Source of the DNA: Phoronis pallida
Lineage: Eukaryota > Phoronida > Phoronidae
Reading direction: 5' to 3'
Assembly: GCA_028565715.1 (NCBI GenBank)
Contig: JAOXYC010180579.1
Location: 1 to 12,834 of the forward strand
Length of the DNA: 12,834 bases
The stretch's first letter is position 1; every line of letters starts with the position of its first letter. Below, piece by piece: positions 1 to 12,000 of this stretch. The translations under genes and the position numbers were made by a program. Under the pieces are notes generated by a model, which saw only the letters and a list, made by a program, of their open reading frames with translations, was not told where the DNA came from and did no database searches.

Positions 1-52
1 AATAACTGCACCGCTATTTACTTGAAGACTGGCTCGACAGTCTTTCTGTTGG
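1..52 (-). CDS. Exon P (3' end outside window): laminin G domain, continuation
   Basis: The acceptor is tatcatttcag|CCAACAG at 53, entering in phase 2. Joined to exon O it gives ...HIQIS then [17 protein letters not shown] to the window edge, matching the LamG strand R-x-x-L-x-V-(D/N)-x-G. The remainder of the domain and any later LamG/EGF modules lie beyond position 1. GTAAAT inside it (minus strand, about 19-14) could act as a donor, but the open frame through the edge fits the domain better. Confidence 0.7.
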
Positions 53-3000
53 CTGAAATGATAGCAAGAGAAATATTGCAAACTACTAATTCCAAATCAT
101 TGTTATAATCAAGGAAGCCATTTACATCCATTTATGTCACCCTTCGCTAAATGTTCAGGTGCACCATCTGGAAGTGACTCTCTTTTGATTTTGATTATTT
201 ATTATGTCACGTTGCTAATACTACTACCTGACTGTATTATGTATCGCTCTGTATTATGTCATATGTTTATACACAAACAGGTATTGTTACATCTGAAAAT
301 GGAGGAGTTCACGATGACTGTGTTACCTCTAAAACTAGTCATAAATTAATATAAATAAAATATAACACTAAATGAAAACATCAATCAATACTGGCATCTC
401 GGTAACAGTTGTATTACCTGGACACATTTCTATTTACAGCAGTTGTCTCCCTAGCGGTTTAATGGCCCGAATGTTCGCGTATATCACCTGCCATTTAACC
501 GCTAGACAACTGCTGTAAATAGAAATGTGCCCAGGTAATACAACTGTTACCGAGATGCCAATTGATGTTTTTATATTACTACCTTATAACTAAGCACACA
601 TTTAGAGTTACAACAGATTTGCTATAATTCTGAAAGCAAAGGCATTCAATTTTTGTTTTAAATGAAATCTTATCTGTAACTGGGTATTACCTGATTTGTA
701 TATGAACCAACTGGCCTGTTGCCACATTAACCCCACTGAGTAGTTCATAGCTCTGAATCACACACGAGTACTGATACTGAAAAGAAAATAGCAAATTTTT
801 TCAAAAAAGTCACATGACATTGTTAACTTACATCTGGTAATTTGACGGTTATACCCTCCTGATTACATGCAGATTAAAACATCTCTGCTTTTGATGATTG
901 AGATAATATGTGATCACTCATGCGGCTTAAAATTCATGTCTTACCGGAAAATTACAAAGAAAGATATTCCAAATACATGTTACTAAAATTTGAATTTACT
1001 AGACTGACAATTATGATGCAAATAGCTTGTTAATATTTAGCTGTTCCTGACAAAGACGTTTACTAAAGGTATTTCCAAAAGTTACCTTCAATTCACCATT
1101 TTCCACAAAGAGATGTATAAAATGTGTCAGATCTTTCACCGAGTAGTCCTTGGCAACATATAACACTGTGCCATCATGGGTGGTATTGATTGACAGGGTC
1201 AATGTGTCAATCATAACACCGGGGTATTCCAAGTATGAACCACCATCATACTGGGCAAACTGTATGTTGCGGGCTGGAGTGAAATAAAACAAATCATGAA
1301 ATTACTAAATGGTAAAAATGCTATGTGCTAAACTTAATAAAATATTAGGCAAGTTGAAAATGATAACTGAATGTTATTCTTCAGTTTCGAAATTTCAATT
1401 TAACATATTCATCCTATAAATTTCAAAAAATCTTGCCCAAGATTAAAAAGATATCTAGAACTCCAGTTAACTTTGGACATCAATTCAATTTTTGTAAGTA
1501 CATTTCCCAGAGGATAAGAATATAATAACAAAGATGAGGATGATCACCAAAAGATTTCGCACAATTTTAAATGTGAGTGACTGTGTTCATTTCAAAAGAA
1601 CCAAATTTTATTATTTTATTTTTCAATTGAACTCTTAAAATCTAACCTTCCTCGCAACGAGACCCTTGGTACTTGAATGTACACTGACATAAAAACGCTG
1701 GCTGAGATGAGGATGCATTAGTGCATGTTCCTTGGTTTAAACAGGGATTGTCCGCACATGTCAGAGGCGGGGCTTGAGTTGTTGTGGGTGGAGCTTGTGT
1801 TGTGGTGGGTGGGGCTTGTGTTGTGATAGGTGTCGTTGTAGTTGTGGTTGGCAGGTCACTCGTTGAAGGTTGCAATGTGGATGCAGTTGTTGGTGAAACT
1901 AATTTTGATACAGGAGAAAGTTTAAAATTTCAGGTTGGTAATAACAGAATTACAACTTACAACAATAAGTTAGATAACATTGCTTTAATCAAGACCAAGA
2001 AGTACGATAAAGAAGTCACCATTTCAGACAAGTCTGATTGTCATAATCCAATGCTGATAAAATATTTAAATAACACTAATTAATTAGTGCTTGGGTCTTT
2101 TATGTGTCTGCATGCTTATGCTACAGTGAGACATACCTATGTCTTGACATTTTACAGATTTTTAAATCTGACTATGACTTCAATTTATGATGAGATTATC
2201 TTAACTGTTTTGGCACAGCAAGCAAGTGATAAGTGCATTCAACTTAAATCAAGCAAATTATAAAGTTAACCTATTCCAGACAGCAAAACTACCACAACCA
2301 ACATTATACTACACACCCAATAGAGCAACAAAAATACACAAAATTAAAGTAAAAAAAGAAAATTTAAAGAGAGCTAACCAGTATAAACCAAACAAAAAGA
2401 TATTTGTGCCAATTTCAAGAACAATTTATCATTTTTAAATGAATGATAAATTAAAAAGATTCAGATTTCTTTAAATCCAAAATACACGTGTCCAGACAAG
2501 CAACAGTTTAAAATTTATGATTAACTATTCTTTGTCTGAACATGGAATCCAGCACTTTAAGAAACAGTTGCATACCTGTGAATCCTGCAGAGGAAGTACT
2601 GCTGAGCATTGTGGGTGAAAGCGTGGCAAGTGAAGGCAGGGTTGAGGGGCTGGGCGAAACACTGTTTAATGATGTCACTGAAAGTATACTGCCCAACTCT
2701 GAATACACTGCTGACACGTCAGTAGTGGCTGCAACGCTTGATGCTTCTTTGGAAGACATTGTTGTTGTAGTTGATTGAGAAAGCGTAGCGCTGCTTAAAT
2801 GTGATTGTTCCATGTAACTACTTGTACGAGTTGACGTTTGATTAGATTCAGCACTAGAAGATAGTTCACTAGATTGCAAGCTACTTTCAGATGGTTGAAT
2901 ACTGCTGAATTGAATCTCATCTGAACTTACAGTAAGGGTATCAGAACTGCTTTGCTGAGTCAGAAATGTGCTGAAAGCGGTTGTTCCTGGAATACTCTTA

Positions 3001-6000
3001 GGTGAGCTGTCAGTCAGTGAAGTGTGTACAGAAGAGCTAGTGTCTGATATGAAGCTAGTGGCTGGGGTGCTTTGAGGCTGAGTGGTGCTCAAACCTGAAC
3101 TATCTTCACTTCTTGTAATGGAACTATCCGTAAGCAAAGTTTCAACTGAAATACCAGTAGAAGTGTCTGATATGTAACTAATTGATGTAGTACTCTGAAG
3201 CCGAGTGGCGCTCAAACCAGATGTCTCTTCACTTCTTGTAACGGAACTATCCGTAAGCAAAGTTTCAACTGAAGTAGTAGTGTCTGTTATGTAACTAACA
3301 ACTGTACTACTCCGAGATGGTTCAATGGTGCTGACACCAATATCCCCACTCCTGATGACAGAACTTCCATGAACAGAAGAAATTGCATCTGATATGAGTG
3401 TTTCTAGTGATCTCTCCGACGAGCTGGTTACTTGACTTCCAATACTTGAAGATATTAGTAACGTCTCTTCCATAGAAGATGTGATTTCTGACTGCACTAC
3501 ACTTGTTGTTAGAGCTGTGAAATCTGGCAAACTGACAGTTTGTGTGGACTTCAGAACAGTGGTTGAATCCTGACTTGTTGATGTGGATTCAGTTAGACTT
3601 GTTACCATACTGCTACTTTGAGAGCTTGTTAATCTTTCTGAGCTTGCCACTGTTCCTGTGAGTGATGAAGTTGAACCAGGTTTACTCCATGTGCTATCAC
3701 TGTATTCTCCAGATGATGGTGACATGATTGCACTGGTTTCTGTTACAGCGGAGGTATCTACCTTTGCATGTGTACTAGTTGATAATACCTCTGAAAGCGA
3801 ATTAGTAGACCTATCCCCACTCACAGATGTGGCCCCTGATGACGTTAAGTCAATCTGTTCACTACTACTGCTATCAAGTACCGATTCAGTTGAAAATACA
3901 CTGCTGGAGTCATCATCAACTGCTGTACTTGTACCAACAACAAATGTTGACTGAGAAAGAGAGCTTATGATATATTCTGTTGATGATCTGCTGCTGCCAA
4001 TGGCTGTAGTGTACATCTGAGATGATATTGAGATATTGAGGATACTGCTTCCAAGGGATAGGGTGTTTTGAGGAATTGCTACAAAATCAACAATTTCTTT
4101 ACAAACTTATCAAAAGAAGACAAAGCTAATGAAGTTAGATAACACACAGGTTCTTAAACAAAACAATCTGTTCTCAAAATACTACCAAAATTTATTAGTA
4201 GCTAAGAAAACCGTGTACCAAGCAGTGCTTGCATGAGCTGTTGTTTGCATAGCTGCTCAAAAATATAGATAATTAGAATCAAGCAAGTGAAGTCTAAGTG
4301 GTGAAATGCGTGATGTAAGTAAAGAAGCAATTGGCATCTCGGTAACAGTTGTATTACCTGGGCACACTCCCATTCACAGCAGTTATCTCCAGCGGTTTAA
4401 TGGCCCGCATGTTCGTGTGTATCACCTGCCATTTAACCGCTAGACAACAGCTGTAAATAGAAATGTGCCCAGGTAATACAACTGTTACCGAGATGTCAAT
4501 TAAAGCACCTTTTCTACACAGAAACCATTAATAAAGTGAGTAGCCACATGTCAATACATCTAAAGACACAAGATAAAACAACTTACTTGATGGCTGAGTT
4601 GAATCAATGATAGATGTTGACGAGTCAATCAGCTGTGATGAACTGGAGACAACCACAGATGTTGAAGGAACCAGTGAAAGAGATTGTTTAACAGATGAAC
4701 TTGGCAGGATACTAGTCTTCACAACTGAAGAGTCACTTGTAGATGCTGTTTTAGAATATTGAAGTGATGATGATGTAATGCTTGGTTCTGGAGTGGAAGA
4801 GCTATCCAGACTCTTCAATGTATCCAAAGATGAGCTTGCAACAAGAGTTCTGTCCACAGAAGAGATAATTGCTGACGATGGTTCTAAACTTGTTCCTGAA
4901 GGAGAAATACTTCTCAATGTTTCTGTGGTTAGAGTACTTGGAAGGGAACTTTGCACACCTGTTGTATGACTTCCACTGGAATCTAGTGTGGATGACGGTT
5001 GGATACTTGGTCCTGGAGACATAATAGTGTCAGAAGTCGTGGATGTGATTGTAGACGTGACTGAACCACTAGCTGAAACTGATGTGGGGATCACAACTGA
5101 TGACTGTTCAGTTGGTAGAAGACTTTCCTCCAGAGCTGTAGCAGATGAAACAGATGACAGAGATGCTGTTACAAACTGTGAGAACAATGGTGTAATATAA
5201 GTAGAAGATGGACTTAGCTGTGAACTTGGGAGTGCGGGGGTTGTAGATTGGGTAGCACCTTGTCCAGAAGTCATGGATGCTGTCAAAACACTTGAAAAAG
5301 ATGTCACTATTGTTGTTACAGACTCTTCTGTTTGTTCGGGTGTTGATGACAGTTCTGCTGCTGATGATGATGTTAATGATGATGACGCAGATGCAGACAC
5401 AGTTGATTCAGATGACAATGATGATGACACAGCCCCTAAACTTGTACTAAACAAGGACGATTCTCTAGCAACTGAGCTTGAATGCAGAGCTGTTGGTAAG
5501 AGACTTCCAGTATCTGTCTGTTGACTGAATGGTGTACTCTGTGTTGTAGGAGTTTCTGATTGTTCAGCACTTGATGATATCACAGTCGGGAGGGTGTTGA
5601 TACCTGTGGATACTGCAGTGGGTGAACTTGCTTCAATGCTTGCTGAATGTTGGCTGGTAGGTGTATCAGAGCTTGAAGGGGTCAAATTAGGCTGTTCTTG
5701 ACTGCTAGCCAGAGTCACATCAGTGATAGCTGAACTGATCTCCGTGCCATGGGTGCTTGTGATTTGAGATACGCTACTAACAGCTTGAGAAGAACTTGTC
5801 AAATCTTCACTGGATGGGAATACACTGCTTGCCATCCCAAACTGTGAGCTGGTTGATACATCCAAGTTTATGTCGCTACTAAAACCCACACCAATACTCT
5901 CAGAACTGCTAGTAGAACCCACATCAGATTGACTAAAACTGCTAAGACCAGTAGTCACATCTAAGCCAATACTAGTAGTAAAACCAACACCAACACTCCC

Positions 6001-9000
6001 AACACTGCTAGTAAAACCAACACCAGACTGACTAAAACTACTAACAAGACTAGAAGTAGTTACATCCATACCACTACTAGTAGTAAAACCCACATCAATG
6101 CTAGCCATATCAGAACTGCTAGTAGATGCAGGCAAAGTGGACACGATGCTTAAGCTGGGTGATGCAGGCGCGGTTGTGTGCGTGATTGTAGCAAATGTTT
6201 GTGAAAGCACACTTGCATCATCCGAGATATAACTGGTTGTTGTGAACAAATAACTTGGCATGCTTGTGAATAATGTGTTAAAACTCTCACTAGATGTCAC
6301 TGTGGTTGTCGGGGTGTAGAGTTGGTTTTCACAGAGTGTGCCGTTGAACCAGGGGAGACAATCACATGTGAATGTGTTGAGTCCATCAATGCATTTTCCA
6401 CCATTTAGACACTTTGGTGAAGGAAGGCAATCGTCGTAGTTGAACTGACACTGGTCACCATAAAGACCACTGACACAGAGACACCTGTTGATGAAGAAGA
6501 GTTATTCAAATGATTGGTTTTTGAAATACAGGTTTTGAGTCAGTTTTTTGTTATTTTTCTCTAATTTTCATTTTTTTCTTTAATTTTAAGGTGCTTAGAT
6601 CCATCTTATCCTGATATCTAGTTCCTTCATGGTAAATCTATGGTGAAATTCAAACAATTAAAAAATTATGAAATACCGCATTAAAACTTAATATTTTAAG
6701 ACTTGACAAAAATGCACTTACTCGAACCCAGCTCCAGGAGAGAGCTGCTGACATTTACCACCATTTAAGCAGGGTTTTGACAGGCATTCATCCACGTCAG
6801 TTCCACAATGTCGACCAGTCCAACCTAAACATGAAATGAGGTTGAGAATAAAAATACTATAATTATTGTGTCTTGTTGCTCAAGAATTCAATAATCATCC
6901 TAACTTGAAGAACACGTCAACAAATCATTGTGAACAAATGAGCTATAGAACCAGTTGTTTAAACACAAAACAATTAATACAATTTTCTGTTTTCAGATCA
7001 TGAGACTTAGAACCAATGCCATCATTTACACCATATTTTGTTACCACCAAATTTTAATCTCACCGTGATAAGTTACTTCATGTTAACATAGAAATGATAT
7101 TTGTTTTCAGGAAATGACTGGGTGTTGTGGTTTCACTTATTTTTTAAAAAGGTAAAAACATGTCAACAGTCTCTATGCAATTAATCTGAAATGTTTAATC
7201 AAATATTACATATTAAACGCGTACATCGCTACTTACGAATGTAGAATTATCAATTACTGAAATACGACATTTTCATCTGTTTCTTTTACACAGTTTGATA
7301 ATTTTTCGTTGCCAAATCGTGTTACTACCTTCAATCGTTATCGAAAACACAAAGTTAATAGGTTACAGTTGATCTCAGTTATCTAGTAACCCTCAAGATA
7401 TTTCATCAAGTCACATAGGCCGCCTTTATAGAAATTTCCGGCAGAAGCGAAGGTATTTTTTCGTTCAGATGAATGTAAGGAATATGCAATTTGTAACAAC
7501 AATTCCTATGTAATTGACCGCATTCAATAGATGATAATTTCACATTCGTAAGTAGCGATGTACTACTTTAATTAATCTCACCTGGTAGGCATATACAGGT
7601 ATAGTTGTTAACACTGTCCTGGCATGTTGATCCTGATTGACAGGGGTCGGGGACGCAATCATCAATATTTGTCTCACATAGGGTACCGGTGAAACCTGGC
7701 AGGCAACTGAAAAATTTAAACAGTATCATTACAACAATCTTGTCATTTCTTACATAAAAAACTGATTCTTTCATTTATGGTAACTGCTTTGATTTGTATT
7801 TGCAATGTAAAACAATTCCCATACCAAGGTGAAGAAATTGATTCAAAATTGAAAGGAAATCTAAAAAAGTATTTGCATTGTGCATTTTTACTGTCTATAG
7901 AAATTGTACGATAAAATAAATTGTTCATTCTTCCCAGAACATGTAGTGTAGAATAGTTCACTTACTTGGAAAGTTTACTTTTGATGACAGACGTTTCAGC
8001 CCAGCTACTCTGGGCTTTTCTCGATGACTGATGAAAGATGACAGACGTCAGTCATCGAGAAAAGCCCAGAGTAGCTGGGCTGAAACGTCAGTCATCAAAA
8101 GTAAACTTTCCAAGTAAGTGAACTATTCTACACAATCATATAGAAATTGTGTAGATTATTTGTCATTGGATTTTTTCTAAATGAACATAGGAATAAAGTA
8201 GCAAGCATTTTTCCTAACAAACCTGCACTTGAATGTGTTCCCTGGCCCATCTTCACAGGTGCCTCCATTTTGACAGGTAGAAAAGTTACCCGTCACACAA
8301 ACGCTGATGTCGACCTCACAAAGAGTGCCTGCAATTAAAAATTTCCATTTTCTTTATTAATGCAAAATGTCAATTTAGAAAAAAAAACAATTAATTTCTA
8401 TATTCCATTAACCTTAAATCATGTGAGAACCTTGTCATAATTAAGAACTCTTGAAATGTTCTACTGACACGTGTGCAAAACGTCAGTGCCAACATGTACA
8501 AGTCTTTTTCATTTTCAAGTTTTTTCTGGTGTTTGTCCCGACTGAAATTTCAGTTGATATAAAAACTTAATAATTATAGCTTATTTTAACAGCTAAATAA
8601 CATTACTTGAAAATGCAACAATTCATTTGCCACCTGTGCAAAATAACACAAATCCTTTAAAACCCAACTCCACGTGTCACAAAATGAGACAAGCATTGAT
8701 AACTTCAGTAACAAAATGTTACATTCATTGTTACCTGTATAGCCGTCCAGACACCGACAGATGAATCCATTCACCTGGTCATCACAGGTAGCATTGTTAT
8801 GACATGGTGATGATGAGCATTCGTTTATATTCTCATCACAAAGTAACCCAGACCAGCCTGGTTCACAGTCACATTGGTAGCTGGCAACCAGGTCAGTACA
8901 GCTGAAAACAAAAAATTAATTGGCAAGAATTTGAAATGAGGAGTCAAATTTTTCTTTGAAAAAATACAATATTTATCAAAATTAGGGATACCTGAGATAA

Positions 9001-12000
9001 CACAAATTCTTTACAAGAAATAAAAAGACTTATTTTTACTAAGCTTAGCTGAAGTTGGAAAACTCTTGGAAGTCACTAACTTTGTTCCGAGTTTACGGAC
9101 TCCCTATTTTGACAGGGTTGTAAAAAGCAATCATCTTGCAATCATTACAATTCATCCCATCAAGCCATAGGGATCACATACAGGATATTCTTGACAAAAA
9201 CACAGTGTACTTACTTCCCATTTTGACAGATTTGTAGTTCACAATTATCAACTTCACAGTTCACACCCTAGGGAACACACACAGGAGGAACTAACAATCA
9301 ATTATTCCAGAATGTACTTACTTTCCATTCTGACAAGGTTGCGGTGAACAATCATCAATATTCACTTCACAGTTGACTCCAGTAAACCCTTGGGAACACA
9401 CGCAGGAGAATCTATCAAGCAGGTCTTGACATGTAGCAGCATTTTGACAAGGATCAGATGCACACTCGTTGATGTTCTCTGAGCAATTATGCCCTGCAAT
9501 AGAAAGTTATTTGATAAAAAACAATGAGTCAATTTAGTCAATAACAGTTCGAATTCAACTTAACAGTGTCGGATAATGAACATTCATGCAACAATGAGTC
9601 AATTCGCTCAATAATTTCTTCATTGAAAAAAGTCTGCTAGAACTAATTAGAAATATTTAATAATTTTTTTTCAAGCAATTTTTTGTTTTACAAGACTTTC
9701 GTGATCAATGAGAAACAATCAAGACAAAAACATCACAACCAAGTTGCTACCCATGAGTATTACATCAGATTGCTCACTTACATAATGGTGATATCAGGCC
9801 CTGATAACAACTTAACCAGTACATTTATGCACTGTTTACCTTGAGAACTGGCTGTTTTGTTAATACCACCAACCCTCCCAACAAACCTGAGAAACCCGGA
9901 ACACAGAGACACCTATAGGAGCCAACACTATTCTCACACGTGGCACCATTCAAACATGGAGACAAGGAACATTCATTGACATCGAGAGAACAGTTCACAC
10001 CATGGAAACCACCAGGACAAACACAGGAGTACCTGCAATTTAAAGAACTCAAAAGTATAATGTCTGAAAATGGCTGAATGTTTAATTTTTAAATTAACAA
10101 ATAAGTACAAGATTTGCCAATATCTAAAGAGATATTTGTCCTAATGAAAGCCTCATAATGTACATTGAGAACAACTAAGCAATGTCAATTGTTTTAAGTC
10201 CGATTTATTGTTCATCTCCAGTCCCACATGAATTCTTTCTTCGAGGGCATATTTCGATCACTGAATTTAACTTCCCTTTATTCAAATCTTCATAAAAAAA
10301 CTTTAAAATATGAATATCTTACTTGTTTATTTCATCCACACAAGTTGCCCCGTTCTGACAGGGTTTAGGTTGACATTCATTGATGTCAGTTTCACACTGT
10401 TTCCCCTCATAGCCTTCAACACAGTGACAGATGAAGTCATTCACAGCATCTTCACATTGACCAGCATGCTGACAGGGGGCGCTAGCACACTCATTGATGT
10501 TGATTTCACAGTTTATACCCTCAAACCCTGAAAAGGAATCAATATGAAACATGGTTTATGAGATGGATAAGAGACATTGATATGTCAATTTAGATCATTA
10601 CCAATGAATGTAGATTGTCTTTCTTTTATGATGTCAAAGCTGATTGCATAATTATTTGGTAATGACCCAGGGTTATACCAATCCAAATAATGTAATGACA
10701 AAATAGTGCTAACCACAATATTTGACTAATTTTCTGGATGGATGAGAAGAGTGAAATGTACGTCGTTATGAAATGGCAATTAATTGACATTTTCTATCTC
10801 TTTGACTATTAAAAGAATATTGATTCAAGTATAAGAGGATTATGTCTCCTGTTAAAGAGCTTTTAGTTTTTTCACCTTGGTAGTATTATGTAGCATCTAA
10901 CAAATAGTGATGCTTTCATTGAAGTCTCATTTTCGCTTTCTAGGGTCTAAAACACATTTTGGGTTTTTTGGTGGGTCAGGATTGCATTCTTGATTTTATG
11001 ACCTTTGAGGAGAGCCAAAAAAATGAAGAATCTGTCGTGTCTTGTTGATTTAATGTCAAACCGTCGATTCCTAGTTCGTGCCTGTCATTCAGGCGGTTCA
11101 ATTGTTATTTGTGCTGTAGCACGAATAACAATCTGCAGTCGTTGGCATTAAATCACAAATATACGAGGGATTTCCGAGATATTTGTCTCAACTCAAGGTT
11201 CATAACTTTGTGAAGCCATTTCTGACCCAGAAGAACTCCCAAATTGTCTGAAACCGGTTGTGTTACTTTGAAAAATATCTACCAACTTACCAGGGATGCA
11301 TGCACATGTGTAGGTTCCATCTGTATTTGTTTTACATGTGGCCGCGTTCTTACACTGGTTGTAGGTGTCATCACAAGGGTCAAAGGTCACTCCACACAAC
11401 CGTCCGGTGAAAAACGGTGCACAACGACATGTGAAGTTGTTGATGTCATCCCCACAGGTTGCATTGTTCAGACAAGGGTTGCTAGCACACTCGTTGATTT
11501 GGACAGAACAATTCTTCGACGTCCACCCAGCTGAGCATTTGCACCTGAATTCAATGATAAAAAAATTGAATTTAAGTTATTTCATGTATCTTCAATTAGT
11601 TTGTTCTTTGTGTTACTTAAATTTTGACTGTTTTATCCTCCTTCGTCTAAGTCAGATAAAGATGAATAAATCACACTTGAATCAAACAAATCATCGTCCT
11701 CATCACTTGTAAAGTCAATGTTTGATTTCATGATGGGATTGAAGAATTTATCAGTCGAAAATGGTTTCTATAAAAAATGTTCCAAGTTCATCCTTCCAAA
11801 ATCACCCTTGAATCAAACAACCCAACACTGATTACATTTGATTTCTTGATGTGGAAAATTAGAATGGTTACCACAATGTTTTTTCGCTTTTATACTTCCT
11901 ATCAGTTATTCTGTGTTTGTACACAGAAATAATCCTAGTTAGTTTCAAGAAGCACAAAATAGACCAATTACCTATAGTCATTAAGGAGGTCCTCACAGAT

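Larger units (their letters stand above)
1899..2575 (-). other. Intron L-M
   Basis: This 677 bp phase 1 intron is very A-rich on the plus strand (2250-2410), so the plus-strand open frames there reflect composition. It contains the 16 bp palindrome and the AT hairpin listed separately. Confidence 0.7.
8902..9321 (-). other. Intron F-G
   Basis: This 420 bp phase 2 intron starts GTAAGT and ends TTGTTTTCAG. It contains the two decayed copies of the exon F 3' half; 8902-9097 shows nothing further. Confidence 0.8.

Noticed and set aside
134-349. Plus-strand 71-codon open frame in the O-P intron
   Set aside because: No recognisable domain, intronic position and AT-rich composition; likely chance.
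1011-1085. Read-through of exon N to a stop near 1011
   Set aside because: The residues continue plausibly for a few positions, but GTAACT plus an in-phase exon O carrying the next LamG strands gives a better domain.
1784-2083. Plus-strand open frame beginning [10 protein letters not shown]
   Set aside because: Its start is the antisense of the TTTQAPP repeat in exon M and the rest is intron.
2542-3954. Plus-strand open frames opposite exon L (2542-2778, 3658-3954)
   Set aside because: They lie antisense to a long Ser/Thr-rich coding exon, and their Val/Asp/Ser-rich composition is what the reverse complement of Ser/Thr codons yields.
4016-4016. ATG at 4016 as the start of a separate mucin gene
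   Set aside because: The frame is open upstream to an acceptor at 4079 in the right phase, so it is an internal Met.
4528-4586. Read-through at the end of exon K (SKLFYLV...)
   Set aside because: It is hydrophobic and unlike the spacer, and starts exactly at a GTAAGTT donor; exon L resumes Ser/Thr-rich sequence in phase.
4778-5524. Plus-strand open frames opposite exon K
   Set aside because: They are antisense shadows of the mucin-like exon, with no domain or start context of their own.
392-8133. Inverted repeats considered as CRISPR, tRNA or bacterial terminators
   Set aside because: There are no regularly spaced direct repeats and the context is a spliced animal gene; the arms are too long for terminators and no tRNA cloverleaf is seen.
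9841-9886. Longer exon E ending at the AAG|GTAAAC donor
   Set aside because: It would insert hydrophobic residues in place of the EGF sixth cysteine and end in phase 0, which does not fit the phase 1 entry of exon F.
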